Assembly (NCBI RefSeq): GCF_019236475.1
Contig: NZ_JAFAIX010000012.1
Location: 496,001-560,000, forward strand
Source of the DNA: Chitinophaga sp.
Lineage (GTDB): Bacteria > Bacteroidota > Bacteroidia > Chitinophagales > Chitinophagaceae
Length of the DNA: 64,000 nucleotides
Direction: 5' to 3'
Position numbers and translations under genes: made by a program. This document shows, one piece after another, positions 1 through 7,238 of the stretch. Numbering within the stretch: the first letter of the stretch is position 1; every line of letters starts with the position of its first letter. The notes under the pieces were generated by a model. The model made no database searches and was not told the DNA's origin. It saw only the letters and a program-made list of their open reading frames with translations.

Positions 1-83
1 AGAAAGGAATAGATTTCAGTAAATTCAATATCGAAGTGATTGCTGTGGGTCGAGTAGAGGAAGTCTACCAACAGCTATTCTAA
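1..83 (+). CDS. C-terminus of probable RadA/Sms DNA repair protein (partial)
   Basis: The only frame open from the left edge gives 26 residues ending in VEEVYQQLF, then TAA at 81-83. Bacteroidota RadA/Sms proteins characteristically end with a short block of this kind (a KG-hD-s-k-N-I-h-h pattern followed by a valine-glutamate helix and LF). RadA is a RecA-like ATPase that helps process recombination branches. The assignment rests only on this tail and could be wrong. The gene starts outside the window, and comF follows 20 nt downstream in the same direction. Confidence 0.5.
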   Translation, partial: KGIDFSKFNIEVIAVGRVEEVYQQLF

Positions 84-103
84 TCTGCTTAACCATTGTA
101 TTT

Positions 104-790
104 ATGATATCCCGTTTGTTAACTCCATTGGTAGATCTTTTCTACCCTCATTGCTGTGATATTTGCGGCACTGACCTCTCTAGCCCCCAGGAAAAACTAT
201 GTATTTCCTGTATGAACAACCTGCCGGAAACGCAGTTTCACCTGATGGACAATAATCTTGTCGAAAAAATTTTTTGGGGGAGATGCGTGGTACAACATGC
301 CACAGCAGCTTATTATTATTCGCCGTCTTCCGGTATGCAGCGCCTTATCCATCTGTTTAAATACAAACAGCGGCCGGATCTGGCAGTCTATATGGGTAAA
401 AAAGTGGGCGCCATGCTCCTCCAAAGTAAATGGATATACGAAATTGATGCGGTGGTACCGGTTCCTATGCATGCCCGCAAACAGCGAAAACGCGGTTATA
501 ATCAAGCCGCACTCCTGGCGGAAGGCATTTCTACCATTATCAAAAAACCTGTTTTAAATAATTTTCTGCAAAAATGCGTTACTACCAGTACACAAACGCG
601 CAAAGATAGAACGGGACGTTGGGAAAATGTTAGCAATGTGTTTCAAGCTGCGGCCACAGCCAAAGGCAAACATGTCTTACTGGTAGACGATGTGCTGACT
701 ACAGGCGCCACCACGGAAGCATGCTGCCACGCGTTGCAACAGGCAGGCGCTCATGTCAGCGTTTGTTGCCTGGCCTATGCCTGGAGCTAA
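104..790 (+). CDS. comF: ComF family protein (zinc ribbon + phosphoribosyltransferase domain)
   Basis: A 228-aa protein with an N-terminal double CxxC-type zinc ribbon (HCCDICG and CISC, residues about 16-37) and a C-terminal type I phosphoribosyltransferase fold. The PRPP-binding loop LLVDDVLTTGATT lies near residue 195, and the upstream segment VVPVPMHARKQRKRGYNQA is typical of ComF/GntX proteins. ComF is needed for natural transformation in some bacteria, probably at the DNA uptake or recombination step, but its reaction is undefined. It starts 20 nt after the RadA-like gene, so the two may be co-transcribed. Length and domain order are normal. The family call is firm; a competence role here is inferred. 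Confidence 0.9.
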   Translation: MISRLLTPLVDLFYPHCCDICGTDLSSPQEKLCISCMNNLPETQFHLMDNNLVEKIFWGRCVVQHATAAYYYSPSSGMQRLIHLFKYKQRPDLAVYMGKKVGAMLLQSKWIYEIDAVVPVPMHARKQRKRGYNQAALLAEGISTIIKKPVLNNFLQKCVTTSTQTRKDRTGRWENVSNVFQAAATAKGKHVLLVDDVLTTGATTEACCHALQQAGAHVSVCCLAYAWS

Positions 791-846
791 AAAAAAGAAC
801 AAATTTTTAATAATGGTTAGTTAACTTTAGGTATTCTGAACGACCA

Positions 847-854
847 TATCTTTG
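847..854 (+). promoter_or_regulatory. -7 promoter element (TATCTTTG) for glutathione peroxidase
   Basis: Exact match to the Bacteroidota primary-sigma -7 consensus TAnnTTTG, 27 nt before the ATG at 882. It excludes the upstream in-frame TTG (852) as the start, because that codon lies inside the promoter. No convincing -33 TTTG is visible. Confidence 0.6.
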
Positions 855-881
855 TTAACGCTAACTACTAATTTTACTATC

Positions 882-1412
882 ATGTTTAAATTAACCATAC
901 TATCAATTTTTATGATTTTCGCCGCCGCAGCCTCTCATATTTATGATTTCAAAGTAGATGCGGTAGATGGTGGCAAGATTGATTTTGCCAAATTCAAGGG
1001 TAAGAAAATACTGATAGTAAATACGGCCTCCCTTTGTGGCAATACTCCCCAGTACGAAGGCCTCGAAAAACTCTACAAAAAATACCAGAACAATCTGGTA
1101 ATCATAGGTTTCCCCGCAAATAATTTCGGTAGCCAAGAACCTGGCTCCAACAAGGAAATTCAGGAATTCTGCACTAAGAAATATGCCGTTACCTTTCCAA
1201 TGGCAGCAAAAATTTCAGTAAAAGGTGCGGATATCCATCCTCTCTACAAGTGGCTGCTGGAAGAAAGTAAAGCCAAACACTTCGAACCGGCAGAAGTAAC
1301 CTGGAATTTCCAGAAATACCTGCTTGACGAAAAAGGGAACCTAGTTGCTGTATTCTCACCGAAAACACAGCCTGAGGCGCCAGAAGTGATTGCAGCTATA
1401 GAGAAGAAATAA
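882..1412 (+). CDS. Glutathione peroxidase family protein (secreted thiol peroxidase)
   Basis: A 176-aa protein of the GPx family. A signal peptide (MFKLTILSIFMIFAAAASH) precedes the domain, so periplasmic or envelope location is likely. The active-site Cys is in NTASLCGNTPQYEGL, the Gln in FGSQEPG, and the Trp-Asn pair in VTWNFQKYL, so the catalytic tetrad is present. The second Cys of the usual FPCNQF box is Ala-Asn here (FPANNF), while a later Cys (IQEFC) may be the resolving residue. Cys-GPx proteins usually reduce peroxides with thioredoxin rather than glutathione. ATG 882 was chosen because it begins the signal peptide and the upstream TTG lies in the promoter. Confidence 0.88.
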   Translation: MFKLTILSIFMIFAAAASHIYDFKVDAVDGGKIDFAKFKGKKILIVNTASLCGNTPQYEGLEKLYKKYQNNLVIIGFPANNFGSQEPGSNKEIQEFCTKKYAVTFPMAAKISVKGADIHPLYKWLLEESKAKHFEPAEVTWNFQKYLLDEKGNLVAVFSPKTQPEAPEVIAAIEKK

Positions 1413-1526
1413 TTTTCAACCTCCTCACATATTCCTTTTGCCAGCTTTGTGTAAACTAAAAATTTACCCTTGGTTTCGTATGTCCGTTCCCGTGGGTAGG
1501 TATTATTACACCTAGTAAAATTAACA

Positions 1527-2072
1527 ATGAAGCATTTTTTATTGTATCTACGGCCATGTCTTGTGATACTTACTTGTATGCACTTCCTTCCGTCCTGTCA
1601 AAATCCAGTAGATACACCAGTTATCAACTGTCCAGAAATGGTTTTCAATGTATCTTCAGGAGGCACCATCAGAAACCTGAATCTGTCTAGCAGTGTGTTG
1701 TTTCGCCAAGAAACCGACAGCGGTGGTCGCAAATACCTTAGCATGGAAGCCATAAATGACAGCATGAAAATCATTATTAATATTAATGATGGAATATACC
1801 CAGATGAGGAACTCATGAATGATAGTATTCAATTTAAAACCTACCAATACTCCCGAAATACAGGACAGCAAGGAGGACTGGTAGTAGCAGGCGTACGTAC
1901 CCCTACCGCATATGGATATGATTATTTGCAAACAGATACTTCCAGTGTCACCATTACTCGGATAAATCCAAAAAAGAAAACAGTGACAGGGTACTATTAT
2001 TTTAAGGCAGCTAATAACGTGAAGGGCGAAGGCGTATTCCAGAATACCTGCTACCTCTCGCTGACGAAATAA
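1527..2072 (+). CDS. Hypothetical lipoprotein
   Basis: A 181-aa protein with a lipoprotein signal peptide: a hydrophobic stretch ends in LPSC (Cys about residue 24). The mature part is rich in Ser, Thr, Asp and Asn with alternating beta-like segments, for example SVTITRINPKKKTVTGYYYF near the C-terminus, a pattern common in envelope beta-sandwich lipoproteins of this phylum. I recognise no catalytic motif or named family. It lies between the GPx and delta' genes in the same direction, separated by more than 100 nt from the former and 29 nt from the latter. Confidence 0.7.
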   Translation: MKHFLLYLRPCLVILTCMHFLPSCQNPVDTPVINCPEMVFNVSSGGTIRNLNLSSSVLFRQETDSGGRKYLSMEAINDSMKIIININDGIYPDEELMNDSIQFKTYQYSRNTGQQGGLVVAGVRTPTAYGYDYLQTDTSSVTITRINPKKKTVTGYYYFKAANNVKGEGVFQNTCYLSLTK

Positions 2073-2101
2073 GGTTTACAGCGTTTTTATTATCTTGCGG
2101 C

Positions 2102-3241
2102 ATGCTTTTCACTGACGTAATAGGACAATCTGCCGTTGCCAATCAACTGATACAATCCGTTCAGCAAAACCGCCTCAGTCACGCACTGATTTTGCTGGCG
2201 CCAGAAGGCGCCGGTGGGTTGCCGCTGGGACTGGCATTTACGCAGTACCTCGTTTGTGAAAACAAACAGCCGCAAGGCCCTTGTGGACAATGTCCCGGCT
2301 GCATAAAAGCATCTCAATATATCCATCCAGATATTCACTTCTCTTACCCAGTCATCCCGCGCAAAGCGGGCGACAAACCTGTTAGCACGGATTATATTAA
2401 CGAATGGAGGGAGTTTGTCTCCACAAATCCATACGGCAATGCATACGACTGGCTGCAATTCATCGGCGCGGAAAACAAACAGGGTAATATTACCGCCAAT
2501 GAATGCCAGGATATTATCCGCAAACTGAACCTGAAAAGCTTCGAAAGCGGGTATAAAATTCTCTTGATGTGGCTGCCGGAATACCTTGGCAATGAAGGGA
2601 ATAGACTCCTTAAATTAATCGAGGAGCCTCCTGTAAATACCCTCTTTATCTTGGTAGCAGAAAATCAGGAACAGATCCTGGCCACCATTTTATCTCGCAC
2701 GCACCTGGTGAAAGTGAATCCTATTGCCAAAGAAGAAATGGTGAAGTCGCTCGTAGAACGTGGAAAAGTACCTCCTGCTAGGGCCCAACAGATTGCTACC
2801 ATTACCGCTGGTAATTACCGCGAGGCAGTTTATCTCCTCCAGCACTCCGACGACGACTACCATGAATTACTGCGTAACTGGCTGAATTATATATTTACTG
2901 GTAACCGAATTGCCTTGCAGGAATGGATTGAAGGCATTTCCAGCGCTAAAACAGGTCGTGAAAACCAGAAGCAATTCCTCCGGTATTTTATCAATTTGCT
3001 GGAACATACGATCCGTCTGCAATTTATAGATAGAAGTCAGCTCGCCTTTTCCGAAGACGAAATGGACTTTTCTGCCAAATTGTTAAAATTGGCCAACCTG
3101 GAACAAATGGAGCAGATAGTAGATACACTTGATAATGCCTATTATCATATTGAGCGTAATGCCAATGCTAAAATGCTCTTTCATGCACTGTCCATCAAGC
3201 TACAATATATATTCAAAAAGAAAGCTTTGCCTGTAATATAA
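2102..3241 (+). CDS. holB: DNA polymerase III subunit delta' (clamp-loader ATPase-like)
   Basis: A 379-aa AAA+ clamp-loader subunit. The start VIGQSAVANQLIQSVQQNRLSHA matches delta'/gamma proteins. The nucleotide-binding loop is degenerate (LLAPEGAGGLPLGL, no GKT), as expected for the non-hydrolysing delta' stator. A four-cysteine zinc module (C at about 59, 68, 71 and 74; GPCGQCPGC) follows, then EEPP (sensor region) and SRT. The subunit helps load the sliding clamp at replication forks. The next gene is ricT; the holB-yaaT order is an old conserved linkage. Length is normal. Confidence 0.88.
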   Translation: MLFTDVIGQSAVANQLIQSVQQNRLSHALILLAPEGAGGLPLGLAFTQYLVCENKQPQGPCGQCPGCIKASQYIHPDIHFSYPVIPRKAGDKPVSTDYINEWREFVSTNPYGNAYDWLQFIGAENKQGNITANECQDIIRKLNLKSFESGYKILLMWLPEYLGNEGNRLLKLIEEPPVNTLFILVAENQEQILATILSRTHLVKVNPIAKEEMVKSLVERGKVPPARAQQIATITAGNYREAVYLLQHSDDDYHELLRNWLNYIFTGNRIALQEWIEGISSAKTGRENQKQFLRYFINLLEHTIRLQFIDRSQLAFSEDEMDFSAKLLKLANLEQMEQIVDTLDNAYYHIERNANAKMLFHALSIKLQYIFKKKALPVI

Positions 3242-3282
3242 TAACCGTTTGACTTTAGGGGCCATATCCTCGGCCTTTTCCT

Positions 3283-3290
3283 TATCTTTG
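3283..3290 (+). promoter_or_regulatory. -7 promoter element (TATCTTTG) upstream of ricT
   Basis: Exact TAnnTTTG match about 100 nt before the ricT ATG, in the gap after holB. This suggests ricT has its own promoter with a roughly 90-nt leader. No clear -33 element is seen at the usual spacing. Confidence 0.5.
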
Positions 3291-3388
3291 CTGCTTTCCG
3301 TCTTTTTGTTTTTATTGCAGGAATACTGTATATTAATGATTAGAATGACCTGAAATGCTTATTTCTAAAATTTAAACTAATTAATAAT

Positions 3389-4879
3389 ATGGCTTGTGCC
3401 GGATGTGGTACGGGTGTAGATGGTAAGCCGTCGGGATGCAAGAGTAACGGAGGATGCAGTACAGGAGGTTGTAACAGACTGAATGTGTTTGATTGGTTGT
3501 CCAATATTCCACTTGCAGATAGCTTAGCACCATTTGACATAATTGAAGTAAGTTTTAACCACGGCAGCCGCAAGGATTTTTACCGTAACGTTACCAGACA
3601 ACATTTTGATAAAGGAGAAATGGTAACTGTTGAAGGAATCAGCGGCTTTGATGTGGGATCAGTTAGCCTAACGGGCGAATTGGTAAAACTACAAATGAAA
3701 AAACGACGCGCAGAGGATACACCCGAAGTAAAAAAAGTCCTGCGTCGCTCCACTCAAGATGACTTGCAGCGAATGAGTGATAATAAAGCCCGAGAAAAGG
3801 AAGCACTGATAAAGTCAAGGGCATTAGCCCGCAACCTGGGGCTCGAAATGAAACTCACTGAGGTCGAAATTCAGGCCGATGGCCGAAAAGCAACGTTCTT
3901 TTACACTGCGGATGATAGAGTTGACTTCCGCGAACTGATTAAGGTGTATGCATCCGAATTCCGCGCTAAAGTGGAGATGCGCCAGATAGGTGCTCGTCAG
4001 GAAGCTGGAAAAGTAGGAGGCATCGGTAGCTGCGGACGTGAGCTCTGCTGCTCCACCTGGCTCTCTGATTTCAAAAGCGTGAATACTACCGCTGCCCGTT
4101 ATCAGAACCTTTCCATCAACCAGGCAAAGTTATCGGGACAATGCGGCCGCCTCAAATGCTGCCTCAACTATGAACTGGATACTTATATGGATGCCTTGAA
4201 GGACTTCCCGGATGATGCGGATATTATCGAAACCGCAGGCGGCGTAGCCACCCTTCAGAAACGAGACATCTTCAAAAGCCTGATGTGGTACTCTTATGAA
4301 GGCAGCAACAAACAATACCCGCTGACCATCCAAAGAGCAAAAGAAATCAGACATCTCAATAAACAAGGTATCAAACCTGACGACCTGAAAGCCGTTGAGA
4401 TGGTAAATGTGAACAAACCGAAAGAAACTGACCTTGGCTTTGCAGACGTAGTAGGACAAATCAGTCTGAAATCTCTGGAGAAAACCGTCCAGAAACGCAA
4501 ACAGAAAGACAAGGACAAACAAAAACAACAGAAAGCGGATCATCCTAAACAAGGAGGCCAGCGTAACGAAGGCCCTAAACAGGAGCCCAAAGGACAAGCT
4601 CCCAAACAGGAAAACCGCCACCAAGATCGCCACAAACAAAAGCAGGAAAACCGCCCACAACAAAAACAAGGCGGCCAGCAAAACCAGGGAGGCCAACAAA
4701 ACCGACCTAACCGCGATCAACAACAAAACCGCCCACAACAACAAGGGCCTAAACAGGAAAGAGAAGGACAAGGTCAGCCACCTAAACAGGACCGCAGACC
4801 ACCAAAACAAAACAAACCAAAGCCTTCCAATCCAAACAACAATAATAACAATGCTGGCAACAGCAATAATAAAAACTAA
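3389..4879 (+). CDS. ricT: RicT/YaaT-like PSP1-domain protein with long low-complexity tail
   Basis: A 496-aa protein. The N-terminus is cysteine-rich (CAGCGTG...C...C, residues 3-28). The PSP1 domain follows (about 30-340) with two paired cysteine motifs, SCGRELCC and QCGRLKCCLNYE, that in RicT-type proteins hold iron-sulfur or metal. In Bacillus, the RicA-RicF-RicT complex controls RNase Y processing and development; whether that role holds in Bacteroidota is unknown. From about residue 375 the protein becomes a disordered K/Q/N/P/G tail of about 120 residues ending in poly-Asn. A strong terminator follows the stop codon. The family call is firm and the tail is unusual. Confidence 0.85.
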   Translation: MACAGCGTGVDGKPSGCKSNGGCSTGGCNRLNVFDWLSNIPLADSLAPFDIIEVSFNHGSRKDFYRNVTRQHFDKGEMVTVEGISGFDVGSVSLTGELVKLQMKKRRAEDTPEVKKVLRRSTQDDLQRMSDNKAREKEALIKSRALARNLGLEMKLTEVEIQADGRKATFFYTADDRVDFRELIKVYASEFRAKVEMRQIGARQEAGKVGGIGSCGRELCCSTWLSDFKSVNTTAARYQNLSINQAKLSGQCGRLKCCLNYELDTYMDALKDFPDDADIIETAGGVATLQKRDIFKSLMWYSYEGSNKQYPLTIQRAKEIRHLNKQGIKPDDLKAVEMVNVNKPKETDLGFADVVGQISLKSLEKTVQKRKQKDKDKQKQQKADHPKQGGQRNEGPKQEPKGQAPKQENRHQDRHKQKQENRPQQKQGGQQNQGGQQNRPNRDQQQNRPQQQGPKQEREGQGQPPKQDRRPPKQNKPKPSNPNNNNNNAGNSNNKN

Positions 4880-4880
4880 A

Positions 4881-4912
4881 AAAACCGGCTGCACATGCAG
4901 CCGGTTTTTTTT
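4881..4912 (+). terminator. Intrinsic terminator of ricT
   Basis: GC-rich inverted repeat CCGGCTGCA/TGCAGCCGG (4885-4893 / 4896-4904), flanked by A4 and followed by T8. It begins 1 nt after the ricT stop. Confidence 0.9.
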
Positions 4913-4942
4913 ATGACCTGTAGCAAAAACGCTTTCTCAACA

Positions 4943-4973
4943 TAAAAAGGCCGCCCAGATGGAGCAGCCTTTG
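4943..4973 (-). terminator. Intrinsic terminator of the nucleoid-associated protein gene
   Basis: Read on the minus strand, AAAGGCtGCtCC pairs with GGGCgGCCTTT and a T-run follows (complement of 4943-4948). It lies 53 nt past the stop of the minus-strand gene ending at 5026. Confidence 0.8.
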
Positions 4974-5025
4974 TTAATAATTGGTTTTTGCTTATGAGAA
5001 ACTTTTAAATATCTTTTTGGATACA

Positions 5026-6078
5026 CTATGCTTCATTCTCAAAAAGAAGTTTATAATAGTGTAGGTTAGTGGCTTCGTCAAATCCTTTCTCAATCATCTC
5101 TCGGTTGCCATGAATATAGATATGAAAATTGGAGTCCAGCTTCAATACACTCTTAAACACTTTCTGCTGCTTTTTCACTGCGGGCGCTGATATCTCAAAT
5201 TCATCCGGAATTTCCTGCTGATACGCTTGCTGATACTCATTTCTGTACTCCCGGAAGGATGCTATCGCATCGGGGTGTCCTAACACTTCATTCGCAAAGT
5301 CATCTACTTGGAAATGCTCCTTTTCTTTAAAGTATGCGGCTGATTTATTCAGAAGATCCACTTGATCTACTCTGTCCATTTCATACTCCGTGGGCAGTTT
5401 ATTATGGATAAACTGCTTACACATGTTCACTGCTGTTTCGGTTTGGTGATAACTGTCTTCCCGGCGCATTACCTGTAGGAAGGCATCTTTCCAGTATACA
5501 GCCTCTGTTTGCTTGCTGACACTGTCTACCACACTTACTTTATATCCGTCTTCTTCTTCTACGTTAAAGACCAGGCATCCTTTGTCAAGTTTATTAATAT
5601 TAATGCCGTCTTCATAGTTTACCTGGTAATTCTCGTCTTCAAGAAAGACTTTAAGGTAAGTATCCCTGTTTTCTGATTTGAAGATTCCGATTGCGGGGAC
5701 CTCTTCTCCATCCACCTGACATTTGCTAAAGTAGCCTATATAGAGCTCTCCCCCCTTTATTTTGGGATGGGTGGAGTGTTTATATAGATGTTTGGCAATA
5801 TTTACAGACTGCTCTTGAAACTCACTTTGGTCTTCAAATATACGTCGACAATATTGAAATATTTCATTCAGTTGTAAATCCGCTTCATGAAAAAAACGGA
5901 AAAATTCCGCTGTTTTTGTGAATGGCTGAATGAAGTAAGTAATCAGTAATTGACTGATAGTTTCATCCTCCAGTTGCAACGGTGCCTTGGAACAAAGCAG
6001 CATTTCCTCATTAGACGAATTACCCACTTTATGAATGGTCAAGTGTGCCAGATCTTTAAACTCCGAAACGTGAATCAT
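5026..6078 (-). CDS. Nucleoid-associated protein, NdpA/YejK family
   Basis: A 350-aa soluble protein without signal peptide. The pattern through the chain (N-terminal HKVGN segment, KAPLQLEDE, YFIQPF, GELYIGYFSKC, GIFKSEN, DKGCLVFN) fits the 37-kDa nucleoid-associated protein family, which includes E. coli YejK. In that family the protein binds the nucleoid and topoisomerase IV; the role in Bacteroidota is not established. It is monocistronic, with its own terminator at 4943-4973 and convergent to ricT. Acidic clusters around residues 160-200 are a family feature. Family confidence is good; function is inferred. Confidence 0.82.
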   Translation of the reverse strand: MIHVSEFKDLAHLTIHKVGNSSNEEMLLCSKAPLQLEDETISQLLITYFIQPFTKTAEFFRFFHEADLQLNEIFQYCRRIFEDQSEFQEQSVNIAKHLYKHSTHPKIKGGELYIGYFSKCQVDGEEVPAIGIFKSENRDTYLKVFLEDENYQVNYEDGININKLDKGCLVFNVEEEDGYKVSVVDSVSKQTEAVYWKDAFLQVMRREDSYHQTETAVNMCKQFIHNKLPTEYEMDRVDQVDLLNKSAAYFKEKEHFQVDDFANEVLGHPDAIASFREYRNEYQQAYQQEIPDEFEISAPAVKKQQKVFKSVLKLDSNFHIYIHGNREMIEKGFDEATNLHYYKLLFENEA

Positions 6079-6239
6079 GCGGGCAAAAGTAGTAAAACTC
6101 CATACAACGAAAATGGGTGTTGATGTCCCAATTTATCGACGGGGTTGTGGAACCCAATAGCGACAGGCATCTCCCTATATCAATCAAAAATAATTTTTTT
6201 GGATTTGTTCACTATTTTAAAGCAGCAAAAAAATCTCAC

Positions 6240-7136
6240 ATGAAAAAAATATACATGCTGGCGCTACTCGCAAGTGGTAGCCTGTCTGCATTCTCTCAGC
6301 AAAGTAAGCCCACTACCCCACTCTACACAGCCAAAGACCTGACAGCAGAAAATATGTTCTCTGTCAATATAGAAGGTCCCAACTTCGATAAGGCCGGGAA
6401 TTTCTATGTAGTCAACTTTCAGAAAGATGGCACCGTAGGTAAAATCAATACCCATACCGGTACCGGTGAGATCTTTGTTACACTACCCGACAGCAGCATT
6501 GGGAACAGCGTCAACTTCGATAGCAAAGGCAATATGTTCCTCCCCGATTTCAAAGGACATAATGTGCTGATGGTAGATATGAAAAACCGCAAAATAAGCG
6601 TGTATGCTCATTCCGACCAGTTCAATCAGCCTAATGACCTCTGTATCAATAAGAAAGATCAGATTTTCGCCTCAGACCCCAACTGGAAAAACAGTACTGG
6701 CCAACTTTGGCGCATCGATAAAAACCGTAAACCAGTACTACTGGAAACCAATATGGGCACTACGAATGGCATTGAACTAAGCCCTGATGAGAAAACGCTC
6801 TATGTAAATGAGAGCATCCAACGTAAAGTATGGAAGTACAATGTGGATAAAGACGGAAACATTTCTGGTAAAACGCTTTTCGCTACTTTTCCCGACTATG
6901 GCTTCGATGGCATGAAGTGCGACAAGCATGGCAATCTCTATATCGCCAGATGGGGAAAAGGCACCATTGCCATATTGAATCCAAAGGGAGAGCTGATTAG
7001 AGAAATTCCGTTGAAAGGCAAACAATGCAGCAACCTCACTTTCGGCGATAAAGATGGGAAAACAGTATATGTTACTTTACAGGATAGAAAATGTGTGGAA
7101 ACGTTTAGAGTAGAAATCCCAGGAAAAAGATATTAG
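6240..7136 (+). CDS. Secreted SMP-30/gluconolactonase-like beta-propeller protein
   Basis: A 298-aa protein. ATG 6240 starts a clear signal peptide (MKKIYMLALLASGSLSAFSQ); an in-frame ATG 123 nt upstream would place unrelated sequence before it and is rejected. The mature protein has repeated beta-propeller blades with motifs such as NSVNFDSKGNMFLPD, QPNDLCINKKDQIFASDP, TNGIELSPDEKTLYVNES and GFDGMKCDKHGNLYIARWGKG. These supply the Glu, Asn and Asp residues that bind a divalent metal in SMP-30/gluconolactonase enzymes. It probably acts as a periplasmic lactonase or sugar-acid hydrolase; the substrate is unknown. It converges with the minus-strand gene at 7239. Confidence 0.82.
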   Translation: MKKIYMLALLASGSLSAFSQQSKPTTPLYTAKDLTAENMFSVNIEGPNFDKAGNFYVVNFQKDGTVGKINTHTGTGEIFVTLPDSSIGNSVNFDSKGNMFLPDFKGHNVLMVDMKNRKISVYAHSDQFNQPNDLCINKKDQIFASDPNWKNSTGQLWRIDKNRKPVLLETNMGTTNGIELSPDEKTLYVNESIQRKVWKYNVDKDGNISGKTLFATFPDYGFDGMKCDKHGNLYIARWGKGTIAILNPKGELIREIPLKGKQCSNLTFGDKDGKTVYVTLQDRKCVETFRVEIPGKRY

Positions 7137-7146
7137 ATTTTTGACC

Positions 7147-7191
7147 TTGTTTATCTGTCTCCGGTCCTGCGGACCGGAGACAGATAAACAA
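7147..7191. repeat. 21-bp perfect inverted repeat (hairpin) downstream of the propeller gene
   Basis: Positions 7147-7167 and 7171-7191 are perfect reverse complements around a 3-nt loop (TGC); the core is CTCCGGTCC/GGACCGGAG. It lies 10 nt past the stop codon and directly abuts a second perfect hairpin (7191-7222). It has no T-run of its own on the plus strand. Confidence 0.85.
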
Positions 7192-7222
7192 AAACGCCCA
7201 CTGCATCTGCAGTGGGCGTTTT
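7191..7222. terminator. Bidirectional intrinsic terminator
   Basis: Perfect 15-bp inverted repeat AAAACGCCCACTGCA/TGCAGTGGGCGTTTT with a 2-nt centre. T-runs follow on both strands. It separates the convergent genes ending at 7136 (+) and 7239 (-). Confidence 0.9.
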
Positions 7223-7238
7223 GTTTATGCAAAAAAAT

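Noticed and set aside
1465..1472. TACCCTTG as promoter of the lipoprotein gene at 1527
   Set aside because: It differs from TAnnTTTG at the key T and the upstream TTTG is only 15 nt away, so support is too weak to list.
6117..6239. Upstream in-frame ATG for the SMP-30-like gene
   Set aside because: It would put 41 residues of no leader character before a perfect signal peptide that starts at 6240.
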